From an uncultured Holdemanella sp. (GTDB taxonomy: Bacteria; Bacillota_I; Bacilli_A; Erysipelotrichales; Erysipelotrichaceae): DNA of 64,000 nt. The stretch is taken from NCBI GenBank assembly GCA_900754615.1, contig CAAEDN010000059.1, positions 1 to 64,000 on the forward strand, written 5' to 3'. The first letter of the stretch is position 1, and every line of letters begins with the position of its first letter. The translations under genes and the position numbers were made by a program. Below the pieces are notes generated by a model that had not been told where the DNA came from, made no database searches, and saw only the letters and a program-made list of their open reading frames with translations. Of the stretch, positions 1 through 8,859 are shown one piece after another.

Positions 1-627
1 GCCTTGTTTAGTATGGAGTTCTTATTGATCATAATCTTCTTTTATACAATCGCATTATTTTATCAATACATCTTTTTCTGTATGTTCTATCATTTTTTTG
101 TCCTTGAATGGATTATATGTATAAGTATACTGCATTTTGGCTGGTGTGGATATGCTTGCTGGACAAGTATGGTATTAGATCTATTGCTATATAAAGTAGG
201 AAGATCTGATAGAAAGAATATCAGATGGATTCGATATGTGTTGTTTATATTGTCCTTTATATTTGTTTCTAGTTTATTTTTATTTAAAGTGGTTCATTTA
301 GAAATCATTATGTTTAATACGTTTATTATTGGTAATCTTGTATATTATATTTTAGGAATCAACTTGGCTTTTGTATTTAAGGATAACCGAGCTTTTTGTA
401 AGTACATTTGTCCTGCTACAGTGTTTTTAAAGCCAGCTAGCTATTTTAGCTTTTTAAGAGTGAAATGCAATCATGATCTATGTATAGGTTGTCAAAAGTG
501 TATACGTGTATGTCCTATGGACGTAGATATGTTAGATGATTCAAGAAAAAGGAAAAATGGGACAGAGTGTATATTGTGTTGTAATTGTATTCATGAATGT
601 CCTAAAAATGCATTGGATTTGAAATAA
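1..627 (+). CDS. Membrane 4Fe-4S binding protein (5' truncated by window)
   Basis: The reading frame is open to the first base, so the true start is probably upstream. About 209 residues are visible: several hydrophobic segments in the first 125 residues, two short Cys motifs (CGYAC and CKYICP) on either side of membrane segments, then a ferredoxin-like C-terminus with two clusters, CIGCQKCIRVCP and CILCCNCIHECP. This layout matches NapH/CcoG-type polytopic membrane iron-sulfur proteins that pass electrons at the membrane. The electron partner cannot be told from here. It ends about 55 bases before the clpB promoter and is not co-transcribed with it on present evidence. Confidence 0.7.
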   Translation, partial: ALFSMEFLLIIIFFYTIALFYQYIFFCMFYHFFVLEWIICISILHFGWCGYACWTSMVLDLLLYKVGRSDRKNIRWIRYVLFILSFIFVSSLFLFKVVHLEIIMFNTFIIGNLVYYILGINLAFVFKDNRAFCKYICPATVFLKPASYFSFLRVKCNHDLCIGCQKCIRVCPMDVDMLDDSRKRKNGTECILCCNCIHECPKNALDLK

Positions 628-682
628 GATTCAATTTATGGCTAGTCTTTTATTATTGATAAAAACAATTAGCACTTAAGTG

Positions 683-710
683 TTGACAGTGCCAAAAAGA
701 GTGCTATACT
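683..710 (+). promoter_or_regulatory. Sigma-A promoter of clpB
   Basis: TTGACA at 683-688 and TATACT at 705-710 with a 16-bp spacer. It lies directly upstream of the CIRCE operator and clpB. A TTAGCACTT half-site at 669-677 and a GAGTGCTAT at 699-707 may be a second, degenerate HrcA site, but their spacing is not standard. Confidence 0.8.
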
Positions 711-714
711 ATTA

Positions 715-741
715 TTAGCAATCATAAAGAGTGAGTGCTAA
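715..741 (+). promoter_or_regulatory. CIRCE operator (HrcA binding site)
   Basis: TTAGCAATC, 9 bases, GAGTGCTAA. This is the CIRCE inverted repeat (TTAGCACTC-N9-GAGTGCTAA) with one mismatch in the left arm. It sits between the promoter and the clpB ribosome site, the usual place for HrcA repression of heat-shock genes. Control by HrcA is therefore expected; no CtsR box was seen. Confidence 0.88.
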
Positions 742-761
742 GTACAAGGAGGTGCTTATAT

Positions 762-3314
762 ATGAATATCGATCAAATGTCAGAGCGTTTGCAGAAAATT
801 TTAATGGATGCCATTAATTTGGCTAAATCCAATCAACATCCAAGTGTGGATACAGTGGATATGTTGGAAACCATTTTTAAGGATGATGTATTGGATGGCT
901 TATTTGAGCGTATTGGCTTAGATAAGACTCGTGCCTTACAGATGATTCAACAAGAATCGAATCGTGTTGCCAAAAGCTCGACAAGTAATATAAATTTATC
1001 AAATGAAGTTCAAAAATCTTTTGAGGATGCGCAAAATTGGGCAAGTCAGCATGATGAAACTTATCTTTCTGTTGCGAGTGTTTTCTTAGCCTTATTGTTT
1101 AATCGTTCTTATATTTCAAAAGAATTGGTAAGAACTTTTAATTTAAATAAGGATGCTTGTTACAAGGCTGAATTAGAGCGTCGTAATGGTAAGAAGTTTG
1201 ATACGCCAAATTCTGAGGAGAATGTAGAAGCTTTAAAGAAATATGGTCGTGATCTAGTTCAAGATGTACGTGATGGTAAAATTGATCCAATTATTGGTCG
1301 TGATGACGAGATTCGTCGTGTCATGCAGATTTTGTCACGTAAAACAAAGAATAATCCAGTCTTGATTGGTGAGCCAGGTGTTGGTAAAACAGCCGTTGTT
1401 GAAGGAATCGCATGGCGTATTATGAAGGGTGATGTACCTGAATCTTTAAAAGAAAAACGATTGATTGAATTGGATATGGGTTCTTTAATTGCGGGTGCCA
1501 AATATCGTGGTGAATTTGAAGAGCGATTAAAATCTATTTTGGATGAAGTTAAAAAATCGGATGGACAAATTATTTTGTTTATTGATGAAATCCATAACTT
1601 AGTTGGCGCAGGAAAAACGGAAGGTAGTATGGATGCAGCTAACTTGTTAAAGCCTATGTTAGCGCGTGGTGAATTGCATTGCATTGGTGCCACAACATTT
1701 AATGAATATCGTAAGTATATTGAAAAGGATGCAGCTTTGGAGCGTCGTTTCCAAAAGGTTCAAGTTGCACAGCCTAGTGTTGAAGATACAATTAGTATCT
1801 TGCGTGGTTTAAAAGATCGTTTTGAAAGTTATCATGGTGTTCGTATTTTGGATGAAGCTTTAATTGCAGCAGCTACCATGTCGGATCGTTATATCACAGA
1901 TCGTTTCCTGCCGGATAAGGCTATTGATTTGGTGGATGAAGCGTGTGCGACTTTAAAAGTAGAAATGGAAAGTATGCCTCAGGAATTGGATGAATTGCAG
2001 CGTAAGATCTTGCAACTTCAAATTGAGAAAACTTCACTACAAAAAGAAGAAGATAAAAGAGCCATTGAGCGTAGAGAAGAAATCGAAAAGGAATTGGCTT
2101 CTTTACAATCAAAACGTGATGAAATGCATTCTAAGTGGGAAGATGAAAAACGTGGTTTGGCTAATGAAAAGGAAGACAAACAACGTTTGGAGAAAGCTCG
2201 TTTAGATTTAGAACAGGCTCGTAATGAAGCTCGTTATGAAGATGCGGCCAAGTTACAGTATGGTACAATTCCAGAATTGGAGGCTCGTATACAAAAAGAG
2301 CAGGCAAGTCAAAAAGACGATGCCTTGATTCAAGAAACAGTCAATGAAGAATTGATCGCAAAAATTGTTTCTAGATGGACAGGTGTTGAGGTAACACGTT
2401 TAGTTGCTTCTGAAAGAGAAAAGTTGTTGAATTTGAAGTCAGAACTTGAAAAACGAGTAGTTGGACAAGATGATGCTCTAGAATTAGTGACAGATGCAAT
2501 CTTGCGTTCTAAAGCACAGATACAGGATGAAAATCGTCCAATTGGATCTTTTATGTTCTTAGGTCCTACAGGAGTTGGTAAAACAGAGGTTGCGAAGGCT
2601 TTGGCTGAGCAGTTGTTTGATGATGAAAGACACATTGTTCGTATCGATATGTCTGAATATATGGAGAAACACAGTGTGGCTCGATTAATTGGTGCACCTC
2701 CAGGATATGTTGGATATGATGAGGGTGGCCAATTAACAGAAGCTGTTCGTAGGAATCCTTATAGCATTGTCTTGTTTGATGAAATCGAGAAGGCACATCC
2801 AGATGTGTTCAATGTCTTGTTACAGATTCTGGATGATGGACGTATTACGGATTCTAAAGGTGTTACAGTTGATTTTAAGAATACAATTATTATTTTGACA
2901 TCGAATTTAGGTAGTCAATATGCCTTTGAATCTGGGAATGTCCATGAAAAGTATATGGAAGAAGTAAAGCGTCATTTTAAACCAGAATTCATTAACCGTA
3001 TTGATGAAATCATCGTATTTAATGCCTTGGATGATGCTGCTTTTATTAAGATTGCTCATAAATTTGTTGGATTACTTCAAAAACGTTTAGCACAGCGTGA
3101 TATTACTTTAAATGTAAGTGATGAAGTATATAACCAAATTGCGAAAATGGGTGTAGATCCTGTTTATGGTGCTCGTCCTATGAAGCGTTATATCCAAAGA
3201 AATCTTGAAACGCAGATTGCTAAGGAAATGATTAAGACTGGCGCTATGCAAGGAGATATTATCAATGTAGATTGCAAGAATGGCGAATATACATTTGATA
3301 TTCAGGGAAGATAA
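762..3314 (+). CDS. clpB: ATP-dependent disaggregase chaperone ClpB
   Basis: 850 aa. ClpB works with DnaK to pull proteins out of heat-induced aggregates in the cytosol. Order of domains: N-terminal Clp repeats, first AAA+ module with Walker [10 protein letters not shown] and Walker B ILFIDEIH, a long coiled-coil middle domain (about residues 400-520), second AAA+ module with GPTGVGKTE and [13 protein letters not shown], then the C-terminal small domain. The middle domain separates it from ClpA/ClpC. Start chosen at 762, 8 bases after AAGGAGGT; an upstream in-frame GTG at 735 lies inside the CIRCE element and has no ribosome site. A CIRCE operator controls it, and a terminator overlaps its stop codon. 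Confidence 0.96.
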   Translation: MNIDQMSERLQKILMDAINLAKSNQHPSVDTVDMLETIFKDDVLDGLFERIGLDKTRALQMIQQESNRVAKSSTSNINLSNEVQKSFEDAQNWASQHDETYLSVASVFLALLFNRSYISKELVRTFNLNKDACYKAELERRNGKKFDTPNSEENVEALKKYGRDLVQDVRDGKIDPIIGRDDEIRRVMQILSRKTKNNPVLIGEPGVGKTAVVEGIAWRIMKGDVPESLKEKRLIELDMGSLIAGAKYRGEFEERLKSILDEVKKSDGQIILFIDEIHNLVGAGKTEGSMDAANLLKPMLARGELHCIGATTFNEYRKYIEKDAALERRFQKVQVAQPSVEDTISILRGLKDRFESYHGVRILDEALIAAATMSDRYITDRFLPDKAIDLVDEACATLKVEMESMPQELDELQRKILQLQIEKTSLQKEEDKRAIERREEIEKELASLQSKRDEMHSKWEDEKRGLANEKEDKQRLEKARLDLEQARNEARYEDAAKLQYGTIPELEARIQKEQASQKDDALIQETVNEELIAKIVSRWTGVEVTRLVASEREKLLNLKSELEKRVVGQDDALELVTDAILRSKAQIQDENRPIGSFMFLGPTGVGKTEVAKALAEQLFDDERHIVRIDMSEYMEKHSVARLIGAPPGYVGYDEGGQLTEAVRRNPYSIVLFDEIEKAHPDVFNVLLQILDDGRITDSKGVTVDFKNTIIILTSNLGSQYAFESGNVHEKYMEEVKRHFKPEFINRIDEIIVFNALDDAAFIKIAHKFVGLLQKRLAQRDITLNVSDEVYNQIAKMGVDPVYGARPMKRYIQRNLETQIAKEMIKTGAMQGDIINVDCKNGEYTFDIQGR

Positions 3315-3337
3315 ATAAATTATCTTCCTTTCTTTTT
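3306..3337 (+). terminator. Rho-independent terminator of clpB
   Basis: Perfect 9-bp stem GGAAGATAA/TTATCTTCC (3306-3314 with 3320-3328), 5-base loop, T-rich tail. The stem includes the clpB stop codon. A TATAAT at 3350-3355 just downstream may be the -10 of the sirtuin gene, without a good -35. Confidence 0.75.
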
Positions 3338-3374
3338 CTGTTTTAGGGGTATAATAGAAAAAGGAAGTGATAGT

Positions 3375-4109
3375 ATGTCTTTAAAAGAATGGATTCAAGA
3401 AAGTAACAATATTGTATTTTTTGGAGGAGCTGGTGTGTCTACAGAAAGTAACATTCCGGATTTTCGTAGTGATAATGGATTGTATAAAAAGAAATATCCA
3501 TATCCAGCAGAAGTTATGTTGTCACATAGCTTTTATTTGAGTCATCCAAAAGAATTTTTTGATTTTTATTTTAATCAAATGATTTATCAGGATGCGAAGC
3601 CCAATAAGGCACATATAGCTTTGGCTAAACTTGAAGAGATAGGTAAATTAAAAGCAATCGTCACACAGAATATCGATGGTCTACATCAATTAGCAGGTTC
3701 TAAATGTGTGTATGAGCTACATGGAAGCGTATTAAGGAATACGTGTACACATTGTCAAGCCCAGTATTCTTTAGATGATATGATGAAGTATAGGGATAGT
3801 GATGGTATTCCTAGATGTCCAAAATGTGGTGCAATTATTAAACCGGATGTTGTTTTATATGAAGAAGGCTTGGATGAATATACATTATATTCTGCGGTTC
3901 ACGCAATCGAACAAGCTGATTTATTGATTGTTGGGGGTACAAGCTTGGTTGTATATCCAGCGGCAGGTTTGATTGATTATTTTCATGGAAAACATTTGGT
4001 TTTGATTAATAAGGAAAGTACGAACATGGATTCAAAGGCAGATTTAGTGATTCATGATTCAATTGGCAAAGTTTTAGAAGATTCACTATGTGAAGTTTAT
4101 GTGAAATAA
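3375..4109 (+). CDS. Sir2-family NAD-dependent protein deacylase
   Basis: 244 aa, normal length for bacterial CobB-like sirtuins. These remove acyl groups from protein lysines using NAD+, giving nicotinamide and O-acyl-ADP-ribose. Visible signatures: GGAGVSTESNIPDFRS (NAD loop), TQNIDGLH, the catalytic His in ELHGS, two zinc Cys pairs (CTHC and CPKC), KPDVVLYEE and GGTSL near the C-terminus. A Tyr/Arg pair typical of desuccinylases is not obvious, so the acyl preference is open. Ribosome site GGAAGTGATAGT lies before the ATG. Confidence 0.93.
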   Translation: MSLKEWIQESNNIVFFGGAGVSTESNIPDFRSDNGLYKKKYPYPAEVMLSHSFYLSHPKEFFDFYFNQMIYQDAKPNKAHIALAKLEEIGKLKAIVTQNIDGLHQLAGSKCVYELHGSVLRNTCTHCQAQYSLDDMMKYRDSDGIPRCPKCGAIIKPDVVLYEEGLDEYTLYSAVHAIEQADLLIVGGTSLVVYPAAGLIDYFHGKHLVLINKESTNMDSKADLVIHDSIGKVLEDSLCEVYVK

Positions 4110-4153
4110 TCATGAAGCTTGAAATTTGAACACAAATCAACTAAAATTTTATC

Positions 4154-4693
4154 ATGTCAAGAAATTCAGATAGATCTTTTATTAAGAATGCATTATATAA
4201 CATAGATAGAACAATGCAGCTTGATCCAGCCGCACATTCAAAATGGGAAGTTTTTTGGTTATATCCACATATCAAAGCCATTGGAATTCATAGAATTTCT
4301 CATTGGTTTTGGTTACATAAACATACTTTTATAGCGCGCTGGCTGAGTAATCGAGCGAGACATTGGACAGGAATAGAAATACATCCAGGAGCTCAAATTG
4401 GTCGAGGTTTAATGATTGATCATGGTATGGGTGTAGTTATTGGGGAAACGGCAATTATTGGAGATGATTGTCAGCTTTATCATGGCGTGACTTTAGGTGG
4501 TACGGGTGCTCAACATGTGAAAAGACATCCAACTTTAGAAGATGGTGTATATATTGGCTGCGGAGCAAAGTGCCTAGGTAATATCACCTTAAAAAAGGGG
4601 TGCCGTGTGGGTGCAAATGCGGTGTTATTAAAGGATGTGCCAGAAGGTGCTACAGCAGTAGGCATTCCAGCAAGAATTATAGAGAAGAAATAG
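4154..4693 (+). CDS. cysE: Serine O-acetyltransferase
   Basis: 179 aa, the short form common in Bacillota. It acetylates L-serine with acetyl-CoA, the first step of cysteine synthesis. The C-terminal half is a left-handed beta helix of hexapeptide repeats containing IDHGMGVVIGETAIIGD and YHGVTLGGTG, with the catalytic His/Asp region of the family. No clear Shine-Dalgarno precedes the ATG. The next gene follows after 8 bases and is probably co-transcribed. Confidence 0.94.
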   Translation: MSRNSDRSFIKNALYNIDRTMQLDPAAHSKWEVFWLYPHIKAIGIHRISHWFWLHKHTFIARWLSNRARHWTGIEIHPGAQIGRGLMIDHGMGVVIGETAIIGDDCQLYHGVTLGGTGAQHVKRHPTLEDGVYIGCGAKCLGNITLKKGCRVGANAVLLKDVPEGATAVGIPARIIEKK

Positions 4694-4701
4694 GTGGTAG
4701 T

Positions 4702-6006
4702 ATGTGGAAATATCGTTGTAAATCCCATTTGATCTCATTGATTGTAGCTTTTGCGGTGGGAATAGGATTAAGTGCAGTTATATTTAATAGCGGAATGGAT
4801 GTAAGTTCAGATATATTATCCAGTTCATTAAGTACAATGCCCGGTGTGGATATGCAGGCTATGAATCAGGTTTTAGAATATCTTAAGAATAATATGTGGA
4901 TCTTGTATGTAGGGGATGGATTATTGATTTCGGGTATTATAAATATTATTTACATTGGGCAGTATTTAACCACACGATTTAATATTAGTCCTTGGATTGT
5001 CATGTGCGTGATTTTCTTCTTACCTGAATATATGATCTATATTGGAACGATTTTAGTGATTCCAGCCTTTATAGTTTGTATTTATGGAATGTTGAGTTTA
5101 CGCTCGAGTATTTCAAAAGAAAGAAGAGAATTTAATTTTTCAAATGATGATGAATTGGTTCGTATGTATAAAATTCATCATAAATTAGATGATTCGTACA
5201 AGGAATTAGCGAAAGCATGCCGCAAAAATGTGCGCAAATTAACAGGTATTTATGCTTTAGGTATTGTAGCTTTGCTTGTACTTTTGATGGTAATCAGTAA
5301 TATGTGGCTTTTAGCTGCGTTGATGATGTTCTATTTATTTGCATTTAATTTAGTACTTCGTTATCGAGCAGTATCGTTGCTTCCAATCACAAAACTTTTA
5401 TATGAAGATTGTGATCCTGAAGCTTGTGCAAGTGCAATTATTTACTATAGTACAAACAAAAAAGGACATACACGCTTAAGTCAGCATACATTATTAGCAC
5501 AATGCTTAATTTATTTAAATGATCCAGAATTAGCACAAGATGTATTGATTACGTATCCTAGAAAAGATGCAGCCAGCTCTTTACAATATTGGTCTTTGAT
5601 GTCTTATATTGATTATATGTTAAAAGATGAGGAGGCTTTATCTCGTTGTAAAGAAGAAGCCCAAAATATCCGTCTTCATTATGGACGTGCTGGTGTCATG
5701 ATTCAAAGTGAAGAAATGGCATCCATTGAAAATAAGATTCATCTAATGGATGGCGATTTAAATACTTGTAAAAAATATTATTTGCAGGGTCTTCAAAGAG
5801 CGCGTTTTGCTTTCCAGCAAGTAGATTCATGTTACTATATTGCTTTGATTTCATTTGTTGAAGAAGATTATAAATTGGCTCGTATGTATTTTGATAAAGT
5901 TATTGAAATTGGAAATCGTATGTACTTTGTTGAAAAAGCGAAAAGTTATTTAGATAAGATCGAAGCTATTCATCCTGAGTCATCCAGTGATGCAGTAGAA
6001 TATTAG
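4702..6006 (+). CDS. Multi-pass membrane protein with helical-repeat C-terminus
   Basis: 434 aa, function not recognised. Hydrophobic segments lie near residues 8-28, 70-95, 105-130 and 180-215. The C-terminal half (about 230-425) is helical, with alternating aromatic and Ala residues like a TPR-type solenoid (for example LAQCLIYLNDPELAQDVL and YYIALISFVEEDYKLARMYF). Start chosen at ATG 4702 behind AGGTGG; an upstream in-frame ATG at 4600 would overlap cysE by 94 bases. The 3' end overlaps the convergent gene at 5966 by 41 bases. Confidence 0.75.
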   Translation: MWKYRCKSHLISLIVAFAVGIGLSAVIFNSGMDVSSDILSSSLSTMPGVDMQAMNQVLEYLKNNMWILYVGDGLLISGIINIIYIGQYLTTRFNISPWIVMCVIFFLPEYMIYIGTILVIPAFIVCIYGMLSLRSSISKERREFNFSNDDELVRMYKIHHKLDDSYKELAKACRKNVRKLTGIYALGIVALLVLLMVISNMWLLAALMMFYLFAFNLVLRYRAVSLLPITKLLYEDCDPEACASAIIYYSTNKKGHTRLSQHTLLAQCLIYLNDPELAQDVLITYPRKDAASSLQYWSLMSYIDYMLKDEEALSRCKEEAQNIRLHYGRAGVMIQSEEMASIENKIHLMDGDLNTCKKYYLQGLQRARFAFQQVDSCYYIALISFVEEDYKLARMYFDKVIEIGNRMYFVEKAKSYLDKIEAIHPESSSDAVEY

Positions 6007-6484
6007 TGGTAAACGAAAAATAAATTTCACAAAAACCAGTAATATGCCCAAACATAAATGTAAACAGGAAACTCAATCCAATGTTTATGAAGAACAGGAT
6101 TGAGTTTTTATTTAGCGAAATAGGAACATAAAGAAACCATTCGATAATAAAGGCGGTTACGAAAAGTATAGAAAGCCATACGTGTAAATCTTTTAGAAGT
6201 GTTATGTCTTTATATGGAATACTACAAGAAAAAATCATGCCTAAACAAATAAGGGCATGTTTTTTTTTGTTGAATGAGACACCATATTTTTCCCATATCT
6301 TTTTTGAATAATAATAAAATCCTATGGCAGAACTACATGCCCATAAAAATAAATAGATGGGGTGGTGAAGCTGATTTCCTATATATGTTTGATTGTCATA
6401 AAAAATATCAATCCAAAAAAAAGGAAGGATATTCAATAGGGTTTGTATTAAATAAACGTGTATATATGTTATAAATTTCATCAT
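5966..6484 (-). CDS. Uncharacterised integral membrane protein
   Basis: 172 aa, strongly hydrophobic, with about five predicted membrane helices and a few charged loops. No family recognised. It is kept because it is long, has membrane-protein composition and fills an otherwise empty stretch, while nothing on the plus strand explains that stretch. The start (tandem ATG ATG at 6484/6481) has no strong ribosome site. It converges on the gene ending at 6006 and overlaps its last 41 bases. Confidence 0.6.
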   Translation of the reverse strand: MMKFITYIHVYLIQTLLNILPFFWIDIFYDNQTYIGNQLHHPIYLFLWACSSAIGFYYYSKKIWEKYGVSFNKKKHALICLGMIFSCSIPYKDITLLKDLHVWLSILFVTAFIIEWFLYVPISLNKNSILFFINIGLSFLFTFMFGHITGFCEIYFSFTTNILLHHWMTQDE

Positions 6485-6584
6485 TGTTTCATTTTAGTCA
6501 AAAAAAAAGAAAAAATCAAAAAAATAATGCATGTTTATTGAAAAAACCTCTTAAAAAAACGTTTAAGTATATGGAGGTGATAAG

Positions 6585-7538
6585 ATGTGCGAATGGATTG
6601 AACAAGATTGTAAGGATGAGAATCACTTGTATATTCATCTTAAAGATCCTAATCTACTTGACCTTTCTATTTTTGAAAGACTGACTAACGATGATTTTTG
6701 TCTGCCTTGTATGTTGACAAATGAAAAAAATGCATCCTTAGTGTATGCGACGGAGGGCTATATTCCTTTGCATGATTTTTTTAGTCAGTATGTTTTTGAG
6801 AATGAAGAAGGTTATGTATTTTTGCATCAGTTATTTGAACAAGCAATCGCGTCAAATCGGAATAAACCTGTTTTATTTGATCCGGATTATGTGTATGTGA
6901 CTCCTTTTGGAGATCGTTTTGGATTTGTTGTAGTTCCCATACAAATTTCCAACTGGATGTTTCAAAAAGATATGTCTGTAAAATGGATCGAGTACATTGC
7001 AAAAACGATGCAGACGACAACTGCCTTTGAAATTCCAGGTTTTCTGCTGAAGTTCTTAAAGAGTGAAGAATTTAGCTTACCCAATCTTGTCTTAGGTCTT
7101 GATAATATAAGAACGTTATATTATCCTAGAAAATTTTCACTTTTTAGAAATAAAAGATTACGGACATTTAAGATTAAAGAACCTATACAAGCTTTTCATA
7201 AAGATATACCTGTTGAATCCGTTCAAGAAGAAAAAACACAATTATTGCAAGTAAATGTAGCTTTTAAAGCAAGTTTAGTATGGAATCATGAAAAGTATGC
7301 ATTATGTAATGAAATGAATATTGTGGGCCGTGCAATGGTGTGTGATATTCGCTTTCAAGATCCGAGTGTCTCATTAAAGCATGCAAAAATAGTATGTGAA
7401 AATGATAGGTACTATATTCAAGATTTAAAGAGTACAAATAAAACTTATCTGAATGGAAAAGAGGTAAAGCGTAAGATGCGATTAAAGGATGGTATGCAAG
7501 TACAGTTTGGTGATATTGTTTGTGAATTTAAAGAATAG
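6585..7538 (+). CDS. FHA-domain protein, first gene of T7SSb-like operon
   Basis: 317 aa. The C-terminal ~75 residues are a forkhead-associated (phosphothreonine-binding) domain: VGRAMVCDIRF, SVSLKHAKI, LKSTNKTYLNGKEV. The N-terminal ~180 residues resemble the domain annotated DUF6382 in FHA proteins near Firmicutes type VII loci; that assignment is from memory and moderate. Start 6585 follows GGAGGTGATAAG. It opens a run of tightly packed or overlapping genes through 15837. It may bind a phosphorylated partner of the secretion machine, possibly linked to the kinase-like next gene. Confidence 0.8.
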   Translation: MCEWIEQDCKDENHLYIHLKDPNLLDLSIFERLTNDDFCLPCMLTNEKNASLVYATEGYIPLHDFFSQYVFENEEGYVFLHQLFEQAIASNRNKPVLFDPDYVYVTPFGDRFGFVVVPIQISNWMFQKDMSVKWIEYIAKTMQTTTAFEIPGFLLKFLKSEEFSLPNLVLGLDNIRTLYYPRKFSLFRNKRLRTFKIKEPIQAFHKDIPVESVQEEKTQLLQVNVAFKASLVWNHEKYALCNEMNIVGRAMVCDIRFQDPSVSLKHAKIVCENDRYYIQDLKSTNKTYLNGKEVKRKMRLKDGMQVQFGDIVCEFKE

Positions 7539-8859
7539 TCCATATCGTATTTTAGAAGCATACAATTCGAATGTATATCGCATCATAGATGAACAAAGTA
7601 CTTGTGTCTATATTTTAAAAGTATGTTCAAATCAAGAGACGCAGCGTTATAAACATCAGTTTAAAACGGAGATTGATGTACTTTCAAAATTGAAATCATG
7701 TTATGTGCCTCATTTAATTACTTGCTTTGAAGATGAAACAACTCAATATTTTGTAGAGACTTATATTCCGGGAACAAATGCAAAGTATTGGAAACAAAGT
7801 TATAAAGGTTTTATAAAAAAATATGTTTTATTATTTGATATTTTGAATGTCTTAAATTTACTGCATAAAGCTGGATATCTTTATATAGATTTAAAATTAG
7901 AAAACATAATCTATTATGATAAACATTTCTACTTGATAGATTTTAATGCTTGTATAGAAAATCATGCACATATCGGAATTATGGCTTCGCAATCGAATTG
8001 CGCACCTGAGTTATTAACATTAGGTGAAAAGGATATTCGATGTGATATCTATGCACTGGGTTCATTGATACATGAATTATTTGGATTTACGATGTTTTTT
8101 ATTGTCTTTTTATGTCATTTAAAACAAGAAAAAAGAATTTCGAAATTATCGACATTAAAAATGTTGATTCTCTTTCATATTCTTATTCGAATCGGACTTG
8201 TACTTTTGATATGTATTCTGTCTGTCTTCTTTTTTGCAAAAGATACAAGTTCAAAAAATGCGTTTGATGCATATTATGATGATCACAAAATTGAATTGTT
8301 TGAAAAAGCATATAAACAATCGAGTAAAACGGATCGATTGTATACTTGGATTTTGAATGATTGGATTTTGGATGAGGTATACGCAAATGAACAAGCATCT
8401 GTTTTTTTGATAAAGGAGGCTTTCGCAACGCAAGATGCTACAATGATTCGTTATGTTTATGACAGAATTAATTTAGATTCTTTTCCTGAGATACAGGCGT
8501 TTGCGCTTGTGTATTTAAAGCCAGATGCAAGAAATATCGATCAATGTATAAAAAGAATGGAAAAAAGTTCGCTTTTACTGCAAGACAAAATAGAAATTGT
8601 GAATCAATGTCTTCAAATTGCTTTACATGAAGAATTGAAAATATCTTTAAGTTCGATCAAAAGTTGGATTGAAAGTGTAAATGTAAAACAGCTTCAGAAA
8701 TATGCAGAAGAATTTGAAAATCTAGGATGTAATTATTTAGAATATTTACTTTTGTTAAAAAATAAGGAGAGTGAGAGTATGGAAGTTCCAGAAGTATTTA
8801 TAGATAATTTATCAAGTAAGCGTTGGAATGAGTTATATGCATTTTGGAGGAGTTTATGA
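7489..8859 (+). CDS. EssB-like membrane protein with protein-kinase domain
   Basis: 456 aa. An N-terminal cytoplasmic kinase fold (about 20-220) is followed by one membrane helix near 230-250 (IGLVLLICILSVFFFA) and a helical outer domain of ~200 residues: the layout of EssB/YukC. EssB proteins are usually pseudokinases, but here several catalytic elements remain: the beta-3 Lys (YILKV), an alpha-C Glu, DLKLEN in the catalytic loop, the metal-binding Asp (DFN instead of DFG) and APE. The HRD His is Tyr and the glycine-rich loop is poor. The start at ATG 7489 overlaps the FHA gene by 50 bases; GTG 7510 or 7522 are alternatives. Confidence 0.72.
   Translation: MVCKYSLVILFVNLKNSPYRILEAYNSNVYRIIDEQSTCVYILKVCSNQETQRYKHQFKTEIDVLSKLKSCYVPHLITCFEDETTQYFVETYIPGTNAKYWKQSYKGFIKKYVLLFDILNVLNLLHKAGYLYIDLKLENIIYYDKHFYLIDFNACIENHAHIGIMASQSNCAPELLTLGEKDIRCDIYALGSLIHELFGFTMFFIVFLCHLKQEKRISKLSTLKMLILFHILIRIGLVLLICILSVFFFAKDTSSKNAFDAYYDDHKIELFEKAYKQSSKTDRLYTWILNDWILDEVYANEQASVFLIKEAFATQDATMIRYVYDRINLDSFPEIQAFALVYLKPDARNIDQCIKRMEKSSLLLQDKIEIVNQCLQIALHEELKISLSSIKSWIESVNVKQLQKYAEEFENLGCNYLEYLLLLKNKESESMEVPEVFIDNLSSKRWNELYAFWRSL

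Noticed and set aside
735..761. GTG start of clpB at 735
   Set aside because: Lies within the CIRCE right arm and has no ribosome site; 762 has an ideal one.
1259..1693. Open frame on the minus strand inside clpB (144 codons)
   Set aside because: Mirror of the strongly conserved ClpB frame; no ribosome site and unnatural composition.
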